Shown in pieces: positions 1 through 8,674 of a DNA stretch of 64,000 nucleotides. A model generated the notes under the pieces. That model did not search any database, was not told where the DNA came from, and saw nothing but the letters and a program-made list of their open reading frames with translations. Position 1 is the first letter of the stretch. Each line of letters begins with the position of its first letter. This DNA is from Pseudonocardia sediminis (GTDB taxonomy: Bacteria; Actinomycetota; Actinomycetes; Mycobacteriales; Pseudonocardiaceae). The position numbers and the translations under genes are program-made. Location of the stretch: assembly GCF_004217185.1 (NCBI RefSeq), contig NZ_SHKL01000001.1, positions 3,098,001 to 3,162,000 of the forward strand. The letters run 5' to 3'.

Positions 1-1025
1 CGTGCGTGGACGGCGTCGGCGCGCACCCCGAGGCCGATGAACACGATCTCCTGCCCGCGCGTGCCCTCGAAGCCCGACCAGTACGCCGTCGGGTCCAGCG
101 CGACGTTCGGGCCCGCCTGCGACCACAGCCCGACGACGTCCGGGCGGGTGGCGATCCAGCAGAAGCCCTTGCTGCGCAGCAGGCCCGGCCAGTCGCCGAG
201 GGCGTCCAACAGTCGGGCGGGGTGGAACGGTCGCGACGCCCGGTAGGTGACCGAGCTGATCCCGAACTCCTCGGTCTCCGGGGTGTGGTCACCGCTGAGC
301 TCGCGGGCCCAGCCGGGCGCCCGGGCGGCGGCGTCCGGGTCGTAACGGCCCGTGTCGAGCACCTCGTCCAGCGCGACCGCCCCGTGCACCGCCCGCACGA
401 TCCGCGCCGTGGGGTTGAGCTTGTGCAGCAGGGCCTCGAGCGTCAGCAGGCGCCCGTGCGGGACGAGGTCGGTCTTGCTCACCACGAGCAGGTCGGCGAA
501 CTCGACCTGCTCGACGATCAGGTCCGAGATCGTGCGCTCGTCGCCGTCGGAGGCCTGCAGCCCGCGGTCGGCGAGCGCGTCCTCCGTGGTCATGTCCGTG
601 CCGAACGTCGACGCGTCGACGACGGTGACCATCGTGTCCAGGCGGGCCTTCTCGGACAGGTGCGTGCCGTCGGGGAACTCCCACTCGAAGGTCGCGGCGA
701 CGGGCATCGGCTCGGAGATCCCCGTGGACTCGACGAGGATCTGGTCGAAGCGGCCCTCGTCGGCCAGCGCGCCGATCGTCTCCAGCAGGTCCTCGCGCAG
801 CGTGCAGCAGATGCAGCCGTTGGTCAGCTCGACGAGGCGTTCCTGCGTGCGGTGCAGCCGTCCCTGGCCGGCGACCAGGGCGGCGTCGATGTTGACCTCG
901 CTCATGTCGTTGACCACGACCGCCACCCGCCGGTCCTCGCGGTTGGCCAGCACGTGGTTGAGCAGGGTCGTCTTCCCGGCGCCGAGGAAGCCGGACAGGA
1001 CCGTGACGGGCACGCGATCGGTCAT
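1..1025 (-). CDS. CobW/COG0523 family GTPase (3' end outside window)
   Basis: A G3E-class GTPase, a family of metallochaperones that use GTP hydrolysis to load metal (often zinc or cobalt) into target proteins. The reading frame is open from the ATG to the window edge, so only about 341 N-terminal residues are seen. Walker A GFLGAGKT lies at residues 12-19, the metal-binding CICC at 71-74 ([11 protein letters not shown]), the switch-like ESTGISEP at 99-106 and an SKTD guanine-specificity motif near 190. The C-terminal CobW_C domain follows with the usual [14 protein letters not shown] stretch. A Zur-box-like palindrome sits 8 nt upstream of the start, which points to zinc-starvation control. 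The metal is an inference; CobW proper, involved in cobalamin synthesis, is the alternative. Confidence 0.9.
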   Translation of the reverse strand, partial: MTDRVPVTVLSGFLGAGKTTLLNHVLANREDRRVAVVVNDMSEVNIDAALVAGQGRLHRTQERLVELTNGCICCTLREDLLETIGALADEGRFDQILVESTGISEPMPVAATFEWEFPDGTHLSEKARLDTMVTVVDASTFGTDMTTEDALADRGLQASDGDERTISDLIVEQVEFADLLVVSKTDLVPHGRLLTLEALLHKLNPTARIVRAVHGAVALDEVLDTGRYDPDAAARAPGWARELSGDHTPETEEFGISSVTYRASRPFHPARLLDALGDWPGLLRSKGFCWIATRPDVVGLWSQAGPNVALDPTAYWSGFEGTRGQEIVFIGLGVRADAVHA

Positions 1026-1033
1026 GTCCGAAA

Positions 1034-1048
1034 CGATAACAGTTTTCA
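1034..1048 (-). promoter_or_regulatory. Zur-box-like operator of the CobW gene
   Basis: Read on the minus strand the 15 bases are TGAAAACTGTTATCG. They fit the actinobacterial Zur palindrome TGAnAAnnnTTnTCA at all but the last fixed position. The site begins 8 nt upstream of the ATG, in the 30-bp gap to the ligase gene, where it would cover the -10 region (TATCGT) of a nearly leaderless promoter. Known: COG0523 genes are classic Zur targets. Inferred: zinc-dependent repression here. Confidence 0.6.
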
Positions 1049-1055
1049 GTAAGGG

Positions 1056-2651
1056 TCAGACGGCGGGCTCCGACACGAGTGAACCGGCCCGGTTCTCCTC
1101 CCGCAGGCGGGTCTTGAGGACCTTCCCGCTCGGGTTGCGTGGCAGCTCGGGCAGGACCGTGACCTGCGTCGGTCGCTTGTAGGCGGCCAGGCGCTCGCGG
1201 CAGAACTCCTCGATCTCCGGCCCGGTCGGCGGGTCGGCGGGGTCGGCCGCGACGAGGACGGCCAGCGGCGTCTCGCCCCACTTCGGGTGCGGCACGCCGA
1301 TCAGCGCGACGTCGGCGACCTTCGGGTGCCCGGCCAGGACGTTCTCCACCTCGGCGCAGTAGATGTTCTCGCCCCCGGAGATGATCATGTCCTTCTTGCG
1401 GTCGACCACGTAGTAGTAGCCGTCCGCATCCTCGCGGACCAGGTCACCGGAGTGGAACCAGCCGCCGCGGAACGCCTCCGCGGTCTCGGCGGGCTTGTTC
1501 CAGTACTCCTTCATCACCGTGGGGCCGCGGTAGACGATCTCGCCCACGTCGCCGGGCCGGACGTCGTTCATCTCGTCGTCGACGACCCGCACCTCGACGT
1601 TGACCATCGGGGTGCCGATCGAGCCGATCTTGCGGATCGCGTCCTCGCCGCGCAGCGTGCACGTCACCGGGCTGCACTCGGTCTGCCCGAAGGCGGTGAT
1701 GACGTTGGCCTGCGGGAACGTGTCGATCATCGTGCGGAGCAGCGACGTCGACGCCGGGGCCGCGCCCCAGGAGATCCGGCGCAGTGCCGAGAGGTCCCGG
1801 TCGCCGATGTTCGGGACCGCGCACATCGCCGCCCACTGGGCCGGCACGAAGAAGCACGACGACACCGACTCGCGCTCCAGCAGCGCGATCGTCCCGGCCG
1901 GGTCGAACCCGCCCGACGAGGCGATGATCGTGCGCCCGCCGGTGATCAGCGGCGGGATCATCCCGGCCAGCCCGGCGATGTGGAACAGGGGAGCCCCGGA
2001 GAGCCACACCTTGTCGTCGGAGCCGATGCCCAGGTGCGCGATCTGGGAGAACGCGTGCAGCAGCAGGTTGCGGTGGGTGAGCACAGCGCCCTTGGGGCGC
2101 CCGGTCGTGCCCGAGGTGTACATGATGAACGCGGGGTCGTCGTCGGCCACGTCGGCCTCGGAGTAGACGTCCGACGCGGTGGCGAGGACGTTCTCCAGCG
2201 GCTCCGGCCCGTCCCCGATGGTGATCACCGAGCGGACCGAGGGCGCCGACTCCCGCGCCTTCTCCACCGACGGCCCGAACGCGGTGTCGCAGACGACGAC
2301 GACCGCGCCGCTGTCGTCGAGCGCGTAGGCGATCTCGTCGGCGACGAGCCGGAAGTTGACCGGGACGCAGATCGCGCCGGTCCGCAGCGTGGCCAGGTAG
2401 GCCTCGACCACCTCGACCGAGTTCAGGCCGAGCACCGCGACCCGCTCGCCGTGTCCGGCACCGCGTTCGAGCAGCGCGTTCGCCAGACGGGTGACGCGGT
2501 CGTCGAGCTCGGTGTAGCTGCGCGACACCCGCGCGTCGCGCAGCGCCACCGCGTCCGGGCGGGTCCGGGCGTGGCGGGCGAGCAGGTCGCTCATGGTCAT
2601 CCCGCGTCCGGTGACCCGGCCGGTCTCGTTCGCGGATCCGCTGCTCGCCAC
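1056..2651 (-). CDS. Acyl-CoA synthetase (FadD-like AMP-forming ligase)
   Basis: Activates a carboxylic acid through an acyl-AMP to the CoA thioester (ANL superfamily). The 531-residue length is typical. The P-loop YTSGTTGRPKG spans about 178-188, followed by the FGQTE motif, the YxxRFHSGD-like GGWFHSGDLV, the hinge DRKKDMIISGGENIY and the catalytic lysine in RNPSGKVLKTRLRE near the C-terminus. The GTG start is chosen because GAGGAG lies 5 nt before it; an internal ATG at residue 18 or 20 is possible. The substrate cannot be read from sequence. It stands alone on its strand, 30 bp upstream of the CobW GTPase gene. Confidence 0.88.
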   Translation of the reverse strand: MASSGSANETGRVTGRGMTMSDLLARHARTRPDAVALRDARVSRSYTELDDRVTRLANALLERGAGHGERVAVLGLNSVEVVEAYLATLRTGAICVPVNFRLVADEIAYALDDSGAVVVVCDTAFGPSVEKARESAPSVRSVITIGDGPEPLENVLATASDVYSEADVADDDPAFIMYTSGTTGRPKGAVLTHRNLLLHAFSQIAHLGIGSDDKVWLSGAPLFHIAGLAGMIPPLITGGRTIIASSGGFDPAGTIALLERESVSSCFFVPAQWAAMCAVPNIGDRDLSALRRISWGAAPASTSLLRTMIDTFPQANVITAFGQTECSPVTCTLRGEDAIRKIGSIGTPMVNVEVRVVDDEMNDVRPGDVGEIVYRGPTVMKEYWNKPAETAEAFRGGWFHSGDLVREDADGYYYVVDRKKDMIISGGENIYCAEVENVLAGHPKVADVALIGVPHPKWGETPLAVLVAADPADPPTGPEIEEFCRERLAAYKRPTQVTVLPELPRNPSGKVLKTRLREENRAGSLVSEPAV

Positions 2652-2770
2652 GGCACTCCTCGTCCATCGTCGTCGACGGTCCGCCGGCCGCTCAGCCGGA
2701 CGGGCCCACTCTTCCCCCGATGCGCCCGGGGCGGCAAGAGGCGGCGGGGCCCGCCCGAACCCGGGACCCG

Positions 2771-2812
2771 CCGCCAGAGGTCTGCCGCCACAGGTCCGCC
2801 GTCACAGGGCCG
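2771..2812. repeat. Three tandem 14-bp units in intergenic DNA
   Basis: CCGCCAGAGGTCTG, CCGCCACAGGTCCG and CCGTCACAGGGCCG follow one another without gaps in the 267-bp interval between the divergent ligase and MFS genes. The rest of that interval is very GC-rich with short inverted repeats and shows no clear promoter or ORF. Confidence 0.6.
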
Positions 2813-2918
2813 GGGTTCCGGTCCGGGTCCCAGGTTCCCCGCCGCGGGGAATGCTCTGCGGGGCCGGCGTGGTGGCCCGGCGTCGCCGGGGAGCGAGGCG
2901 CCGGGGGACAGTGACGGC

Positions 2919-4172
2919 GTGCCCGATCGTCCCCCGCGCCCCTCCGCGTCCGATCCCTCACCGGCCTCCGGTGCCGTCCCGGACGCCGCCGGGGTCCCGG
3001 ACGGTGTGCGGCGCCTCCGGTTGCTGCAGGTCGCGTCGCTTGTCAGCACGTGTGACCGGTTCGCGATCGCACCCCTGCTGGTGCTGATCGCGGCCGACCT
3101 GGACGTCTCGCTCGGCGTCACGGCAGGGGTGGCGGGCGGCTACTTCCTGGCCTACGGCCTGATGCAGGCCGTGTGGGGCGTGCTCAGCGACCGGCTGGGC
3201 CGGGTCCGGGTGATGCGGGTGGCGCTGTGCGGGGCCGCCGCCGCGGGACTGGCCTCGGCACTGGCGCCGACCGTGACGGTCCTGCTGGTCGCCCGGGTGG
3301 TCACCGGCGGGTGCTTCGCGGCGCTCATCCCGGCGTCGCTGGTGTACGTGGGCGACACCTGGCCCGAGAAGGTCCGCCAGCGACCGCTGTCCGACGTGCT
3401 CGCCGCGTCCGCGCTCGGCACCGCCGTCGCGACGGCGGGTGCGGGCCTGCTGGCCGACCTCGTCGGCTGGCGGACGGTGTTCGGTCTGACCGCCGCGGCC
3501 GGTGCCGTCCTGTTCGTCGCGCTGCGCCGCCTGCCCGAGCCGACCCCGTCCACCGGTCCCGCCGCCGCGTCCGGCCTGGTCGGGGCGCTGCGCCCGCTGG
3601 GAACGGTGCTGGCCGACGGCTGGGCGCGGATCGTCCTGCTGCTCGCGTTCGTCGAGGGCGTGGTCGTGCTCGCGGCGCTGACGTTCCTGGCACCGGCGCT
3701 GCAGTCGCTGGGCTCGTCGGCCGGTGTGGCCGGGCTCGTCTCCGGCGGGTTCGGCGTCGGGGCGTTGGTGTTCTCACGCCTGGTGCGACGCCTGGTCGGC
3801 AGCGTCCCGCCGGCCGGCCTGGCCGCGGTCGGCGGCGCGTTCCTGGTCGCGGCGTGGGCCGGTCCGTCGGTCACGGTGAACCTGGGGACGGTGCTCGCGG
3901 CCGGGATCGGTCTCGGCGGGGCCTGGGCGTTCCTGCACTCGACGCTGCAGACCTGGGCGACGCAGGTGGTGCCGCAGGCCCGGGCGTCGGCGGTGGCGTT
4001 GTTCGCGACGGTCCTGTTCCTGGGCAGCGCCGCCGGTACGGCTCTCGCCGCGCCGCTGGCCGACGCCGGTGAGTTCGGATCGGTGTTCCGGGTGGCACTG
4101 GTCGTCGCGGTGCCGCTGGTCGTCGCCGCGGCGCTCGCCCGGTGGCGCTACGGGCGGACGTCCCGCGCCTGA
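2919..4172 (+). CDS. MFS transporter (drug/metabolite efflux type)
   Basis: A 12-helix major facilitator protein of about 417 residues in the inner membrane. The loop 2-3 signature appears as WGVLSDRLGRVRVMR, preceded by YFLAYGLMQA (helix 2), and long hydrophobic segments continue to the end. A GTG with GGGGGA 10 nt upstream is taken as the start, giving a Pro/Ser-rich cytoplasmic N-terminus of about 25 residues; the reading frame is open far upstream but that part is the complement of the ligase gene. It is divergent from the ligase. Substrate unknown; proton-driven export is the usual role of this branch. Confidence 0.82.
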   Translation: MPDRPPRPSASDPSPASGAVPDAAGVPDGVRRLRLLQVASLVSTCDRFAIAPLLVLIAADLDVSLGVTAGVAGGYFLAYGLMQAVWGVLSDRLGRVRVMRVALCGAAAAGLASALAPTVTVLLVARVVTGGCFAALIPASLVYVGDTWPEKVRQRPLSDVLAASALGTAVATAGAGLLADLVGWRTVFGLTAAAGAVLFVALRRLPEPTPSTGPAAASGLVGALRPLGTVLADGWARIVLLLAFVEGVVVLAALTFLAPALQSLGSSAGVAGLVSGGFGVGALVFSRLVRRLVGSVPPAGLAAVGGAFLVAAWAGPSVTVNLGTVLAAGIGLGGAWAFLHSTLQTWATQVVPQARASAVALFATVLFLGSAAGTALAAPLADAGEFGSVFRVALVVAVPLVVAAALARWRYGRTSRA

Positions 4173-4332
4173 GCGAAGAGTGCCCACCGTGACGACCGTT
4201 CTCCCCACGGCCCGGTCTCCTCTCGGTTCGGCCCGTCGTCGGTCCGGCCCCGCCGACGGTCCGGCTCCGTCGGCGTGGCCCCGTCGGCGTGGCCCCGTCG
4301 GCGCGGCTCGAGATCCGGCCTGCCGGCTCCTG

Positions 4333-4587
4333 TCAGCGCGCGGCGGCGTGCCGGGCGTGGCCCGACACCCGCGCCATCGCCTCGACGGCGGAGGGGGACC
4401 GCGGCGCCGGGACGTCGACCGTGCGTGCCGGGGTACTCGCTGCGCGGTCGACCAGACCGGCAGGAACGGGGGCCCGGCCGCGCGGGTTCGGGTCGAGATC
4501 GGCCAGGAGCGGAGCGGCCGCGATGGTCAGCAGGAGCAGGATCCCGGCGCCTGCGCCGAGAACGGTCACGATGTCCGAGAAGGTCAT
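4333..4587 (-). CDS. Small single-span membrane protein, unknown
   Basis: Eighty-four residues beginning MTFSDIVTVLGAGAGILLLL, with one hydrophobic helix at about 8-28, then a hydrophilic Pro/Arg-rich tail. No family is recognised and no convincing ribosome-binding site precedes the ATG. The helix, and the position between the MFS gene and the repeat array, make it plausible but not certain. The 160 bp between this frame and the MFS stop contains only short CGTCGGCGTGGCCC direct repeats. Confidence 0.4.
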   Translation of the reverse strand: MTFSDIVTVLGAGAGILLLLTIAAAPLLADLDPNPRGRAPVPAGLVDRAASTPARTVDVPAPRSPSAVEAMARVSGHARHAAAR

Positions 4588-4710
4588 GCATCGAGGATGA
4601 CGCGCCGCGCCACCGTCCGGATCGGCCCGCGGGGCCATCTCGGCGCCCTGACCTCCACCTTTCGGCCGAGGACCTGCCGGCCCCGCCGCCGTCCCCGTCC
4701 CGCCCCTCCC

Positions 4711-5250
4711 GTCCCGTCCCGAAGGTTCCCTTCGCGGCTCAGGGCGTCCCGAAGGTTCCCCTCGCAATCGGGGCTCGGCGGGCGTCACCATGTCGACCGG
4801 GCGTCGGCTCGGCCTGGCGCGCCGTCCCCGTTCCAAGGGTCCCCTCGTGGTTCCGGGCGTCCCGGAGGGTCCCCTCGCGGCCAGGGCTCGGCGGCGCCGG
4901 CGCGACGTCGACCGGGGGTGGGCTCCGCCTGACCGCCCCCGCGCCCGTCCCAAGGGGTCCCCTCGTGGCTCCGGGCGTCCCGAAGGGTCCCCACGTTGCC
5001 TGGACTCGGCGGCTGCGGCGCGATGTCGACCGGGGGTCGGCTCGGCCTGGCGCGCCGTCCCCGTCCGAAGGGGTCCCCACGTGGCTCCGGGCGTCCCGGA
5101 GGGTCCCCTCGCGGCCGGGGCTCGGCGGCGGCGGCGGCGCGACGTCGCCCGGGCGTCGGCCTTGCCCGACCGGGGCCCGGTCCCGGTCCCGGTCCCGGTC
5201 CCGAAGGTTCCCCTCGCGGCTCCTGGCGTCCCGAGGGGTCCCCTCGCGGC
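4711..5250. repeat. Array of ten short palindromic units in five ~115-bp modules
   Basis: The non-coding stretch is built of five modules repeating about every 112-136 bp. Each holds two copies, about 30 bp apart, of a hairpin unit of the form CGAAGGGTCCCCTCG; best copies are CGAGGGG-T-CCCCTCG (5232-5246, perfect 7-1-7) and CGAAGG-TTC-CCTTCG (4720-4734). Between unit pairs lies a conserved linker containing GTCGACCGGGGGTCGGCTC-like sequence. The last module is lengthened by four tandem GGTCCC (5179-5202). All six frames carry only repetitive low-complexity translations, so it is read as non-coding. It lies between the stop of the downstream ligase and the small membrane protein start, both on the minus strand. 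Confidence 0.85.
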
Positions 5251-5284
5251 CGGGATCGGCGCCGTTGCGACCCCGCGGCCGGGC

Positions 5285-6826
5285 TCAGACGGTGTAGCGG
5301 TCGCGGACCTGGCGCTTGACCAGCTTGCCGGTGGCGGTGCGCGGGAGGAAGTCGGTGAAGTCGACCGAGCCCGGGGCCTTGTAGTGCGCGATCCGCTCGC
5401 GGACGAACGCGATCAGCTCGGCCTCCAGCTCCGGACCGGTCTCCACGCCGTCGGCCGGCTGCACGACCGCCTTCACGGCCTCGCCCATCTCCTCGTCCGG
5501 CACGCCGATCACGGCGACGTCGAGGACCTTCGGGTGCAGCGCCAGGCAGTCCTCGACCTCCTGCGGGTAGATGTTCACCCCGCCGGAGATGATCATGAAC
5601 GCCTTGCGGTCGGTGAGGTAGAGGAAGCCCTCGTCGTCGAGGTAGCCGAGGTCGCCCGTGGTCGTCCAGTTGGAGTGCTCGGGGTGCTCCGCGGCTTTCG
5701 TCTTGTCCGGGTCGTTGTGGTACTCGAACGGGCGGACGTCGCGCTCGAAGTAGATCGTGCCGACCTCGCCGGTGCCCAGCAACGTCCCGTCCTCGGAGCA
5801 GATCCGCACGTCGCCGAGCACGCCGCCGCGCCCGACCGAGCCGGGGTGGGCGAGCCACTGGGCGGAGTCGATGAACGTGATCCCGGACGACTCGGTGGCC
5901 GCGTAGTACTCGTAGAGCACCGGGCCCCACCAGTCGATCATCTTCTGCTTGACCTCGACCGGACACGGCGCGGCGGCGTGGATCGCGACCTTCAGCGACG
6001 ACACGTCGTAGCGCGCGCGGACCTCGTCGGGCAGCTTCAGCATCCGGATGAACATCGTCGGCACCCACTGGCTGTGCGTCGCGCGATGGGTCTGGATCGC
6101 CTCCAGAGCCGCCTCCGGGGCGAAGCGTTCCATCACCACGACGGTCCCGCCGATCGCGGTGATCGTGGCACTGAACCGCAACGGTGCCGCGTGGTAGAGC
6201 GGCGCGGGGGACAGGTACACGGTGTCGGAGTCGAACCCGTACATCTGCCCGAAGATCGCGACGTAGGTGTCGCCCGGCTCGTCGACCTGGCGCTCCGGCA
6301 GGGTCGGCTTGATGCCCTTGGGCCGCCCGGTGGTGCCCGACGAGTAGAGCATGTCGGCGCCGCGCGGCTGATCGGGCAGCGGCTCCGCGGAGATCCCGGC
6401 CAGCGCGGTGTCGTAGTCGGTGTAGCTCGACGTCCCGGGGATCTCCCCGCCGAACGCGAGCCGGACCCCGACGTCGACGTGGTCGGCGACGGCGCCCGCC
6501 AGACCGGCCACCCCGGCGGAGACCACGAGGGCCTTCGCGCCGCAGTCGGTGACGATGTAGGCGGCCTCCGGCGCGGAGAGGTGGTGGTTCACCGCGGTGA
6601 TGTAGAGCCCGGAGCGCTGGGCGGCCCAGTAGACCTCGTAGACACGCGGGGTGTTGTCCGAGATCAGGGCGATCACGTCGCCGCGGCGCAGGCCCGAGTC
6701 GTACAGGTACCGCGCGAACCGGGCGGATCCCGCCTCGAGCTCCGCGTAGGTCAGGGTCTCACCGGTTCCGGCCATCACCACGGCCGGCTTGTCCGGTGTG
6801 GTGGCGGCGTGCGTTCCTGGAAACAT
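5285..6826 (-). CDS. Acyl-CoA synthetase (FadD-type)
   Basis: A second AMP-forming ligase, 513 residues from the ATG of MFPGTHAATTPDKPAVV, which has GAGAGGG 5 nt upstream. The P-loop is SSGTTGRPKGIKP, the A5 region YYAATESSG, the hinge DRKAFMIISGGVNIYPQE and the C-terminal lysine in PRTATGKLVKRQVRD. The sequence resembles the mycobacterial FadD4-like branch more than the neighbouring ligase does (from memory). It is downstream of lsr2 on the same strand with a 114-bp gap, so probably has its own promoter. Substrate unknown; likely a medium or long-chain acid or steroid/aromatic side-chain acid. Confidence 0.88.
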   Translation of the reverse strand: MFPGTHAATTPDKPAVVMAGTGETLTYAELEAGSARFARYLYDSGLRRGDVIALISDNTPRVYEVYWAAQRSGLYITAVNHHLSAPEAAYIVTDCGAKALVVSAGVAGLAGAVADHVDVGVRLAFGGEIPGTSSYTDYDTALAGISAEPLPDQPRGADMLYSSGTTGRPKGIKPTLPERQVDEPGDTYVAIFGQMYGFDSDTVYLSPAPLYHAAPLRFSATITAIGGTVVVMERFAPEAALEAIQTHRATHSQWVPTMFIRMLKLPDEVRARYDVSSLKVAIHAAAPCPVEVKQKMIDWWGPVLYEYYAATESSGITFIDSAQWLAHPGSVGRGGVLGDVRICSEDGTLLGTGEVGTIYFERDVRPFEYHNDPDKTKAAEHPEHSNWTTTGDLGYLDDEGFLYLTDRKAFMIISGGVNIYPQEVEDCLALHPKVLDVAVIGVPDEEMGEAVKAVVQPADGVETGPELEAELIAFVRERIAHYKAPGSVDFTDFLPRTATGKLVKRQVRDRYTV

Positions 6827-6940
6827 CGGGCCCTCTCGTCGGCATGTGCGGGATCCGTCCGTCGATCCTGCCATCCGACCCGCCCGTCGCGGAGCCCCCG
6901 TTTCTCGGGCTCCGGAGGGTCGCGCTTTCCGTACGCGCTG

Positions 6941-7276
6941 TCAGTGCGCGCTGTGATAAGCCTCGAGAACCGACGACGGGATCCGGCCCCGCTCGGAGAT
7001 CTTCATACCTTGTGCGACGGCCCATTCCCGAACCGCGCGGTTGACCGCGCGCTCGGATGCGCTGGATCCGTTCGACGACGGCGACGCCGAGGCCGCGCGA
7101 CCGCCACCGCGCCGGGCCGCGGAAACGTAGGGGGCCAAGCTGTCCCGCAGCTTTTCGGCATTCTTCGACGACAGATCGATCTCGTAGGACCGGCCGTCGA
7201 CCGAGAACTGTACCTGCTCGTCGGCTTCGCCCCCGTCGAGGTCGTCGACAAGGGTGACGGTGGTGTGCTTTGCCAC
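6941..7276 (-). CDS. lsr2: Lsr2 nucleoid-associated protein
   Basis: Histone-like xenogeneic silencer of actinobacteria that bridges AT-rich DNA. The 111 residues show the N-terminal dimerisation domain (VTLVDDLDGGEADEQVQFSV), a flexible Ser/Gly linker at about 55-75, and a C-terminal DNA-binding domain with the AT-hook-like RGR core in KISERGRIPSSVLEAY. The start is the GTG of VAKHTT, placed 6 nt after GGAAGGAA; an overlapping ATG is out of frame. The 235-bp upstream interval is less GC-rich than its surroundings and contains an inverted repeat GCGGTT-5-AACCGC at 7397-7413. Confidence 0.97.
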   Translation of the reverse strand: MAKHTTVTLVDDLDGGEADEQVQFSVDGRSYEIDLSSKNAEKLRDSLAPYVSAARRGGGRAASASPSSNGSSASERAVNRAVREWAVAQGMKISERGRIPSSVLEAYHSAH

Positions 7277-7511
7277 GCCACATTCCTTCCGGTATTTCCG
7301 GGTACGCGAAGCCGCCCTCGGCTGTCGAGGGGGGAAGCGTGCACGGATCCTTAGAGTGCGATCGTCAATCTGAGCGAAACGATAAGGTATGCCCGCGCGG
7401 TTTGTCGAACCGCCTCCGGCGTGTTTCCGCAAGAACGGTGAGTCGTCCGTGCGGCCTCGGCGTTCGGGTGAAGGCAATCGGAAGAAAGGTGGAGTGCGTC
7501 GAGCGAGGCCG

Positions 7512-8618
7512 TTAACGGATGGGTGCGGACCACCAGGCCGCCGGACGCAGCGGCTCTCCCAGGTCGAGGCGCTCACCGGGACGGGGCAACGCCAGCCGGA
7601 CCCCGGCCGCGTCGGCGGCCCGGCACAACCGTTCCGCCGGTTCCGACCATCCGTGGAATCCGAGGTTGAACGTCGCCCAGTGGATCGGGAGAAGGACGTC
7701 GCCGCGCAGATCACGGTGCCCGGAGAGGGCCTGTTCCGGGTCGAGGTGGATGTCGGGCCACAGATCGGAGTAGGCGCCGATCGGCAGGACGGTCAGATCG
7801 AACGGTCCGTGGGCGGCCCCGGACCGGGCGAACGCGCTGGTCGGGCCGGTGTCGCCGCCGACGTAGACCCGGTGCTCCGGCCCGGCCACGGCCCACGCCG
7901 CCCACTGGGAGGTGTTGCGGCGCAGGCCACGTCCCGAGAAGTGCCGGGCCTCCAGGCAGGTCAGCCGCAGCCCGGCGACCTCCGCCGCACCGTTCCAGTC
8001 GCGCGTGACGATGCGCCCCTCCGGGACACCCCAGGCCCGCAGGTGCTCGCCGACCCCGACCGGCGCGACGAACGTCGCCGTCGTGTCCCGCGCCAGGGTG
8101 CGCACGGTCCGGCGGTCGAGGTGGTCGTAGTGGTCGTGGGTCAGCAGGACGATGTCGATGTCGGGCAGCGCGACCAGCGGGGCGGGCACCGGATGCAACC
8201 GGCGTGGGCCGATCAGCGGCACTGGCGACGCCCGGTCGGACCACACCGGATCGACCAGGACCCGGCGTCCGTCGATCTCGAGCAGTACGCAGGCGTGGCC
8301 CATCCAGGTCACGGCCAGCGGGGCGGGGTGCGCCGGGATGTGCACCGGCGCCAGCGGGACGGGCCGGGGAGGGACGCCGTTCTTGTTGCGGAGCAGCAGC
8401 ATGCGGACCACGGTCCGGATGCTCAGTCGCTCGCGGGGACGCCCGGTCTCGGTGTTGGCGAAGATCCCGTCCACGGCGTGCGGCGAGGTCGAGGCGGCGG
8501 CGCGCAGCCTCCGTCGCGACGCTCCCATCTCGGCCCGGGCGTGGAGCGCGAGCGCGGCGGCCCCTCCGGCGACGGTCAGGGCGAACGGGAGCGTGCGGCG
8601 CAGCGTGGGAGACGGCAC
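7512..8618 (-). CDS. MBL-fold metallohydrolase, NAPE-PLD/UlaG-like
   Basis: A 368-residue metallo-beta-lactamase-fold enzyme. Residues 161-168 are HDHYDHLD, the dinuclear metal site; GGDTG and LPIHWATFNL supply further ligands. An N-terminal hydrophobic segment (about 9-26) suggests a membrane anchor or signal. The WMGHACVLLEIDGRRVLVDPVWSDR block is typical of the N-acyl phosphatidylethanolamine phospholipase D/RomA-like branch, so a phospholipid or lactone substrate is possible. A GTG start is used. It is divergent from the enoyl-CoA hydratase with only 56 bp between starts. Confidence 0.85.
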   Translation of the reverse strand: MPSPTLRRTLPFALTVAGGAAALALHARAEMGASRRRLRAAASTSPHAVDGIFANTETGRPRERLSIRTVVRMLLLRNKNGVPPRPVPLAPVHIPAHPAPLAVTWMGHACVLLEIDGRRVLVDPVWSDRASPVPLIGPRRLHPVPAPLVALPDIDIVLLTHDHYDHLDRRTVRTLARDTTATFVAPVGVGEHLRAWGVPEGRIVTRDWNGAAEVAGLRLTCLEARHFSGRGLRRNTSQWAAWAVAGPEHRVYVGGDTGPTSAFARSGAAHGPFDLTVLPIGAYSDLWPDIHLDPEQALSGHRDLRGDVLLPIHWATFNLGFHGWSEPAERLCRAADAAGVRLALPRPGERLDLGEPLRPAAWWSAPIR

Positions 8619-8674
8619 GGCACCAGGTTACGAACGCCGGTGGCGCGGGCGGCAGCGGGATCTACGGTGGGGTG

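Noticed and set aside
1287..4172. A 961-codon plus-strand frame
   Set aside because: Only its last part, from about 2919, is an MFS protein; the earlier two thirds are the complement of the acyl-CoA ligase gene and have Arg/His/Asp-rich shadow composition.
4711..5250. CRISPR array
   Set aside because: Units are palindromic, unequal and in pairs, linkers are conserved rather than unique, and there are no cas genes.
4785..7354. Long frames on both strands across the repeat array, including RPEPRGDP-like repeats
   Set aside because: They translate the palindromic array in every frame and then run antisense to the ligase; no start site or domain supports a protein.
7397..7413. GCGGTT-5-AACCGC inverted repeat upstream of lsr2
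   Set aside because: Short and 120 bp from the start codon, with no promoter elements aligned to it; noted within the lsr2 entry only.
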